Made by a program: the position numbers and the translations under genes. The notes beneath the pieces were generated by a model. It saw only the letters and a list, made by a program, of their open reading frames with translations. It searched no databases and was not told the origin of the DNA. Positions 16,884 through 21,977 of a stretch of 21,977 nt of DNA are shown one piece after another (positions within the stretch are counted from its first letter, which is position 1; each line of letters opens with the position of its first letter). Origin of the DNA: Chara braunii (Eukaryota; Streptophyta; Charophyceae; Charales; Characeae); the NCBI GenBank assembly GCA_003427395.1, contig BFEA01000939.1:272710-294686 (forward strand). Direction: 5' to 3'.

Positions 16884-17233
16884 GTTTTCATGTTCTCGTC
16901 ACAACACTTGTGCCTCCCTCCCCGGAGAGACAACGGCGTCAATCCCGGGAGAGCTGGTGTCGTCCCCATCCCGCGCGCACAACGTGCACAGGATCCACCA
17001 TAGAGGCCACGGATGTTGAGCGCGTGTGCCTGGTACAGGTAATGAGGGACGCGACAGGAAATTGCGTACGACAAACGCCAGTGTTGTGCGCGCAACATCC
17101 GCGGGGTCCAGGACGAAGAATGCACACGTTGCGTGCGCGCGATGGAGAACGACAACACCGCTCGCTGCAATGACAATGCTGTTTCTTCGGCGTGAGCGCC
17201 GCATGTTTCGTGACGAGAACCTCAACATGAAAA
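16884..17233. repeat. Long inverted repeat (hairpin) 2
   Basis: Left arm about 16884-17024 and right arm about 17089-17233 are imperfect reverse complements with small gaps. Matched blocks include GTTTTCATG with CATGAAAAAAC, TTCTCGTCAC with GTGACGAGAA, GCGCGCAC..AACGTG with CACGTTGCGTGCGCGC, and GGATGTTG.GCGCG with CGCGCAACATCC. The spacer is about 64 bases. I find no coding frame that explains it. Confidence 0.75.
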
Positions 17234-17307
17234 AACAACCTCGTTCAATAACGAACAACCCGGCCGCCTCCGGGACACGTCTTATTCGTCGGGGAACGGG
17301 GGGTTGC

Positions 17308-17605
17308 CATTGTGACTGCAGGCGCGAAACCAACATCCGCCAAACATAAAAATGTGAGTCGTGTGTCGTTGCCTGGCGAGATGGGAAGTTCAGATACCGG
17401 CGAACTACAGCAATCATGCGTAGTGCTCTCATGGAAGTGGCATTGTGTTGCCGTTGCGCAGCCGTTGGGAGAGCACGCGCCTCTGAGAAAACAACGCATG
17501 ATTGTTGTAGTTCGCCGGCATCCGAAGTTCCATTCTCGCCAACTTATCACACGCGACTCAACGTTTTTTTTGGCGGTTGTTGGTTTCGTGTTCGCAGTCA
17601 CAATG
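17308..17605. repeat. Long inverted repeat (hairpin) 3 with a palindrome in each arm
   Basis: Left arm 17308-17421 and right arm 17494-17605 pair along their length. The inner 24 bases (CGGCGAACTACAGCAATC, then ATGCGT; inverted at 17495-17518) differ at one position. The outer ends CATTGTGACTGC and GCAGTCACAATG also match. Each arm contains one 22-bp palindrome (17386-17407 and 17508-17529). The spacer adds GTGCTCTC (17423) against GAGAGCAC (17469). Confidence 0.85.
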
Positions 17606-17609
17606 TCAT

Positions 17610-18061
17610 TCCCGGTTGCCCTGGTGACTAGCTTTTGCGAGAAATTTTCCAGCTTCAGGGCATGGGGCCAATATTTCAGAATGCTCTGCCAGTTGTCATC
17701 GTGCGAGGGCGACAATACAAAGTTTGGATCCCGACGGACTTGCGATCTGAAGCATGCGAAGTCGTGAGCTGCTCGGATGGTCATTGTTGTTTCGACCGCA
17801 TCGCTGAAATCACATGCTTGCTGTTTGCATGGATCTTTACGGAGTCCTGGGTGCATGACTGTTCTTTGGGTGGCGCTCCCGCCAAAAAAAAAGTCATGTC
17901 ACTGGGACCCGAGCAAAAACAAAGTGTGTCATGCTCCCGGTCGACACGCAGCAACAGATGTCAAGTTCGGATCCGGGCGGACTTCGGGGTCGGCACCCGT
18001 TAGTGGTCCCTAAGTCGAACCGAGGGCAAGTTCGGATCTCGCCGGACTTTGAGGTTCGACT
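17610..18061. repeat. Intergenic stretch with three 22-bp palindromes
   Basis: No supported gene. Palindrome copies at 17720-17741 (AAGTTTG arm), 17963-17984 (core GATCCGGG) and 18028-18049 (core GATCTCGC). Confidence 0.7.
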
Positions 18062-18798
18062 AGAATCTAACCGGCCATTTCCGACGGCCTGACCTTTCGC
18101 ATGTGTTGTGCTGGCCAGAGACGTTTGGGTGCGCAAAAGTGCCAGCCTGTCAAATTGCCTCGTTGGTGTTTGAGGGGGTTGCCGACGGTGGTGTCGTCAT
18201 CGGCATGCGTGCAATCTGGCCACCGACATTCCCGTGTCTTCGCGCTCATGGCGGTTCTTGCTATCATATGTCGACGTTGGCAGAGAGCGAGTCGGGCCTC
18301 GCCTTCTCGACTGGACAAATCGTCGTTGGATGGGGTTGCAGGGGGGGCCACCAGCCATGGTGATTTCTTTTGGTGGGTCTAGTCAGTGTCATCACGGATC
18401 ACAACATTTGTGACTGCATCGCGGCACAAGCTCGCTTTGTCGGTGGGGAGAATCGGCGTCTATGTGGGTCTATTGGGGGCCGCGCTGCACCGATTTCTAA
18501 CGTGGTGCACCTACGACTACCATTTTTGTTGTGCGTGCTCTCGTCGAACAGACACTTGCGAACAGCAGCAGGGCCTCCCTAACCAAGCACACACGTATAG
18601 CGTTCCTTTTGTGCACTTCAACACCCATCCTCGAGACAACCGACATCCCCCGCACAAACCGGTTCCTCGCCAGTCCGGCAAACGCCAAGTTCGGATCCCG
18701 GCGGACTTTGAGGTCCCGCAAAAAATTCAGCCGCCAAATTTGGATCCCGGCGAACTTTGAGGCTCCACGTGAATCTGACCGTTGTTTTCAACAGCTTT
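18062..18798. repeat. Diverged first unit of the 537-bp tandem array
   Basis: It shares, in order, the blocks GTGCGCAAAAGTGC, GACGGTG.TGTCG, GAGAATCGG.GT.TAT, GCGCTGC.CCGA, GTGCGTGCT.TCGT, AGCGTTCCTT.TGTGCAC and GGTTCCT with the units downstream, but is about 200 bases longer. It ends with two palindromes (18687-18708 and 18736-18757). Short open frames here are not supported as genes. Confidence 0.7.
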
Positions 18799-21083
18799 GA
18801 CTTCCCCGTCCATCTTCAATGCCGACGGCCTGTTGGTGCGCAAAAGTGCTCGCCTTGTGAATGGCCCTAAAAGGGGTTCATTGGGGTTGACGACGGTGTC
18901 GGTGGCCGGGTCGATTTACTGTGTGCCCTCCAATAAAAAGCATTCTATATTTTCCGTGTCTGCGCTGTGTGCATGTCGGAGTTCGACAACCTCCTGTGCT
19001 AGTACATCTGATTAGACGGTGTCGATAATTGGTGTTTATAGGGGTCAGTTTGGGGTCGCGCTGCGCCGAATTGAGTGGTGGTGCATCCACCATCACCCTT
19101 TCTTCTGCGCGTGCTATCGTACAACGAAAACTTGAGAGCAGCAGAGCCTTCCTTCTGTGCGCCCAGACATAGCGTTCCTTATGTGCACCCGCTGGCGCTC
19201 CCTTCCACTGGCATCGGTCACGCAATAACAGGTTCCTGGCTGCTCCAACTCCCGCCAAATTCGGATCCCGGCGGATTTTGAGCCTACGTGTAAATCGGAC
19301 CATTATTTTCGACAGCGTCGACTTCCCCGTACGTCTTCAATTCCGGCGGCCTGGTAGTGCGCAAAAGTGCTCCCTTTCGAATTTGCCCTAAAATGGGTTT
19401 ATTGGGGTTGACGACGGTGTCAGTGGTCGGGTCCTTTTCCTGTGTGTCGTCGATCTTCATTGCCCTCCAATAAAAGCAGTTCTAAATTTTTCGTGCCCGC
19501 GCAGTGTACATGTCCGAGTTCGACAACCTCTTGTGCTAGTGCATCTGATTAGACGGTGGTGAGAATCGGTGTTTATAGGGGTTAGTTTGGGATCGCGATG
19601 CGCCGAATTGTGTGGCGGTGCATCCGCCATTACCCTTTGTTTTGCGCGTGCTATCGTACAACGAAAACTTGAGAGCGGCAGAGCCTTCCTTCTGTGCGCC
19701 AAGAGATAGCGTTCCTTATGTGCACCCGCTGGTGCTCCCTTCCACTGGCACCGGCCGCGCGAAAACAGGTTCCTGGCTACTCCAGCACCCGCCAAATTCA
19801 GATCCCGACGGACTTTGAGGCTCCGTGTAAATCTGACCGTTATTTTCAACAGCTTCGACTTCCCCGTCCGTCTTCAATGTCGGCGGCCTGGTAGTGCACA
19901 AAACTGCTCGCCTTTGAAATTGTCGTAAAAGGGGTTTATTGGGGTTGGCGACGGTATCAGTAGCCGAGTCCATTTCCTGTGTGTCGTCAATCTCCGTTGC
20001 CTTCCAACAAAAGTCATTCTAATTGATTCTTGTCTGCGCAGTGTACATGTCCGACTTCGACAACCTCTTGTGCGAGTACATCTGATTACACTTTGGCGAG
20101 AATCGGTGTTTATAGGGGTCAGTTTGGGGTCGCGATGCGTCGAAATGTGTGGTGGTGCACCCACCATTACCCTTTTTCTGCGAGTGCTATCGTGCAATGA
20201 AAACTTGAGAGCGACAGAGCCTTCCTTGTGTGCGCCCAGACGTAGAGTTCCTTATGTGCACCCGCTGGCGCTCCCTTACACTGGCACCGGTCGAGCGAAA
20301 ACAGGTTTCTGGCTACTCAAGCACCCGCCAAATTCGGATCCCGACGAACTTTGAGGCTCGGCGTAAATCTGACCATTATTTGCAACAGCTTTGACTTCCC
20401 CGTCCGTCTTCTATGACGGCGGCCTGTTAGTGCGCAAAAGTGCTCGCCTTGTGAATTACCCTAAAAGGGGTTTATTGGGGTTGACGACGGTGTCAGTGGC
20501 CGGGTCCATTTCCTGTATGTCCTCGATCTTTGTTGCCTTCCAATAAAAGTCATTCTAATTGATTCTTGTCTGCGCAATGTACATGTATGACTTTGACAAC
20601 CTCTTGTGCTAGTACATCTGATTACACTGTGGCTAGAATCGGTGTTTATAGGGGTCAGTTTGGGGTCGTGATGCGCCGAATTGTGTGGTGGTGCATCCAC
20701 CATTACCCTTTGTTCTACGCATGCTTTCGTGCAACGAAAACTTGAGAGCGGCAGAGCCTTCCTTGTGTGCGCCCAGACGTAGAGTTCCTTATGTGCACCC
20801 GCGGGCGCTCCCTTCCACTGGCGCCGGCCGCTCGAAAAAAGGTTCCTGGCTACTCGAGCTCCCGCCAAATTCGGATCTCGGCGAACTTTGAGGCTCCGCG
20901 TAAATCTGACCATTATTTTCAACAGCTTCGACTTCCCCGTCCGTCTTCTATGACGGCGGCCTGGTGGTGCGCAAAAGTGCTCGCCTTGTGAATTGCCCTA
21001 AAAGGGGTTTATTGGGGTTGACGACGGTGTCAGTGGCCGGGTCCATTTCCTGTATGCCGTCTATCTTCGTCACCGTCCAATAA
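18799..21083. repeat. Tandem array, four units plus a partial, period about 537 bp
   Basis: The anchor GACTTCCCCGT starts at 18799, 19320, 19857, 20393 and 20930, giving periods of 521, 537, 536 and 537. Each unit carries GTGCGCAAAAGTGCTC, GGGTTTATTGGGGTTG, CCAATAAAAG or a variant, GGTGTTTATAGGGGT, TGGTGGTGCATCCACCA or a close variant (a small hairpin) and, near its end, a 22-bp element with AAATTCG as left arm (19257, 19794, 20330 and 20867). The last partial unit stops after CCAATAAAAGCC near 21083. The repeated minus-strand frames of 130-153 codons are by-products of the array; all use the repeat and show no known domain. Confidence 0.92.
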
Positions 21084-21740
21084 AAGCCAACATCGTGATA
21101 AGTGTGGTTTAGTTGCTGTCATGCTTCTTCCAGGGTGTGCTTTGCGGTTCGCGCAGTCGGGTGTCGACATTTCGAAGACGCTTCGGCATCGAAGTCGTGC
21201 GTGCTGCAAACGCTTTCAGTCCCAACGCACAACCTTTGAATCGACGTGCATTTAATCGCGGTTTGCAGGGATCGACTGACGGTCATTAAGCCATGTTTTT
21301 TTTTGTCTCCTGCATGTCATAGCCTTGCATTCGTTATGCCGATTGGCCGACAGTCAGTTCACGCCGACCCGTTGATAACCGGTTGGCCGTCGATTTTATT
21401 TATGCGAAGTTCGGATCCCGACGGACTTCTATCCGCGACTATTCGACCGTCCATTATGCACGTCTAACTCCTGATAGGACACGTCCTGCTGGGCGCAACA
21501 TACAAACAGAAATATGTCGACAAATTAACAACATAGATTCACGCCTGGGCAATGGAGTGTTCTGCCCATAACCAAATATCACCGATTACATGCAGGCAGC
21601 GCGAGGTAGACATTTATTAATGTGGGTCGCATTACAGGCTTCCTCATAAACACTGGCCATGCATGAGTTCGCGAACTATCGAAGCGATGACATGTTATAT
21701 GCTGTCCATACTCGCCTGGCCCTCTACGTTGTCAACGGTC
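21084..21740. other. Unique-looking DNA, no supported gene
   Basis: I see one palindromic element (21417-21438, core GATCCCGA) and no convincing coding frame; the open frames present are under 75 codons and lack recognisable motifs. Confidence 0.5.
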
Positions 21741-21745
21741 TCATT

Positions 21746-21912
21746 CGACACTCAAGTGTCGGCTGACATGCTCCTTGAGGGACTTGCCTCTCGACGCTAA
21801 ACAACCGCCAAGACGGTTGCGTTACCTACCCTCTTCAGCTACCTGCGGGAGCGACGGGTAGGGGGGCCAAGGCCCTTTGTGGCAGCTGAGTTCCATCTGC
21901 GGAGGCCTTTAA
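21746..21912. other. Cluster of small perfect hairpins
   Basis: CGACACT-CA-AGTGTCG at 21746-21761; CAACCG-CCAAGA-CGGTTG at 21802-21819; CTACC and GGGTAG around 21839-21862; GGCC-AA-GGCC at about 21867-21876; CCTTT-AA-AAAGG at about 21906-21917. The density is higher than elsewhere in the window. A TTTAAAA and a terminal TATAAA could be promoter-like, but nothing downstream is visible. Confidence 0.45.
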
Positions 21913-21977
21913 AAAGGTCAAGGGTTTTGACTTTGACAACTGCTACGGACTTCAACGTCCAACTACAAAAGTATAAA

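Noticed and set aside
18878-20922. Repeated 130-153-codon minus-strand frames that look like a gene family
   Set aside because: They are the same part of each 537-bp tandem unit, contain the palindrome translated as VRRDPNL and have no recognisable domain.

Overview
This looks like nuclear DNA from a eukaryote of the plant/green-alga lineage. It has a split gene with a plausible 3' splice site, a degenerate Ulp1 (SUMO-protease) gene, long microsatellites, tandem arrays and no bacterial-style operons. My best guess is a charophyte alga close to Chara braunii. That rests on my recollection that the large protein family at 3-9 kb and its short palindromic repeat are abundant there; the sequence alone cannot prove it.

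Layout. 1-1390: decayed repeats carrying an early subfamily of a 22-bp palindromic element. 1391-1684: a 147-bp tandem duplication. 1615-2688 (minus): a broken Ulp1-type cysteine protease gene with His, Asp and Cys still visible. 3053-9031 (minus): the main object, a degenerate gene of roughly 1,900-2,000 codons. Its order is an N-terminal unknown region, a nuclear-localisation-like basic stretch, a ParB/sulfiredoxin-like domain, a helical linker, a region laid out like a beta-class N6/N4 DNA methyltransferase with eroded catalytic motifs, a long low-complexity tail and a Cys/His-rich end. Six in-frame stops and several frameshifts break it. 9077-10436 and 11843-12731: intergenic repeat zones dense in the 22-bp palindrome. 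10651-11500 (minus): remains of an unrecognised gene. 12746-14330: GATC-rich and CA-rich simple sequence with a 17-bp minisatellite and a long hairpin. 14330-15600: GC-rich DNA with possible coding fragments and a run of 23 G. 15791-16243: an ATC microsatellite between direct repeats. 16639-16712: a tRNA-Cys-like relic. 16884-17605: two long imperfect hairpins. 18062-21083: a tandem array with a period of about 537 bp. 21084-21977: mostly featureless, ending in a cluster of small hairpins.

There is no sign that these genes act together today. Both recognisable genes are broken. The most notable points are (i) a ParB-like domain joined to an apparently dead methyltransferase-like domain in a eukaryotic repeat-rich region, and (ii) about 44 copies of a 22-bp palindrome that is open in all six frames, shows compensatory stem changes, and lies in the same reading phase three times inside the large gene.
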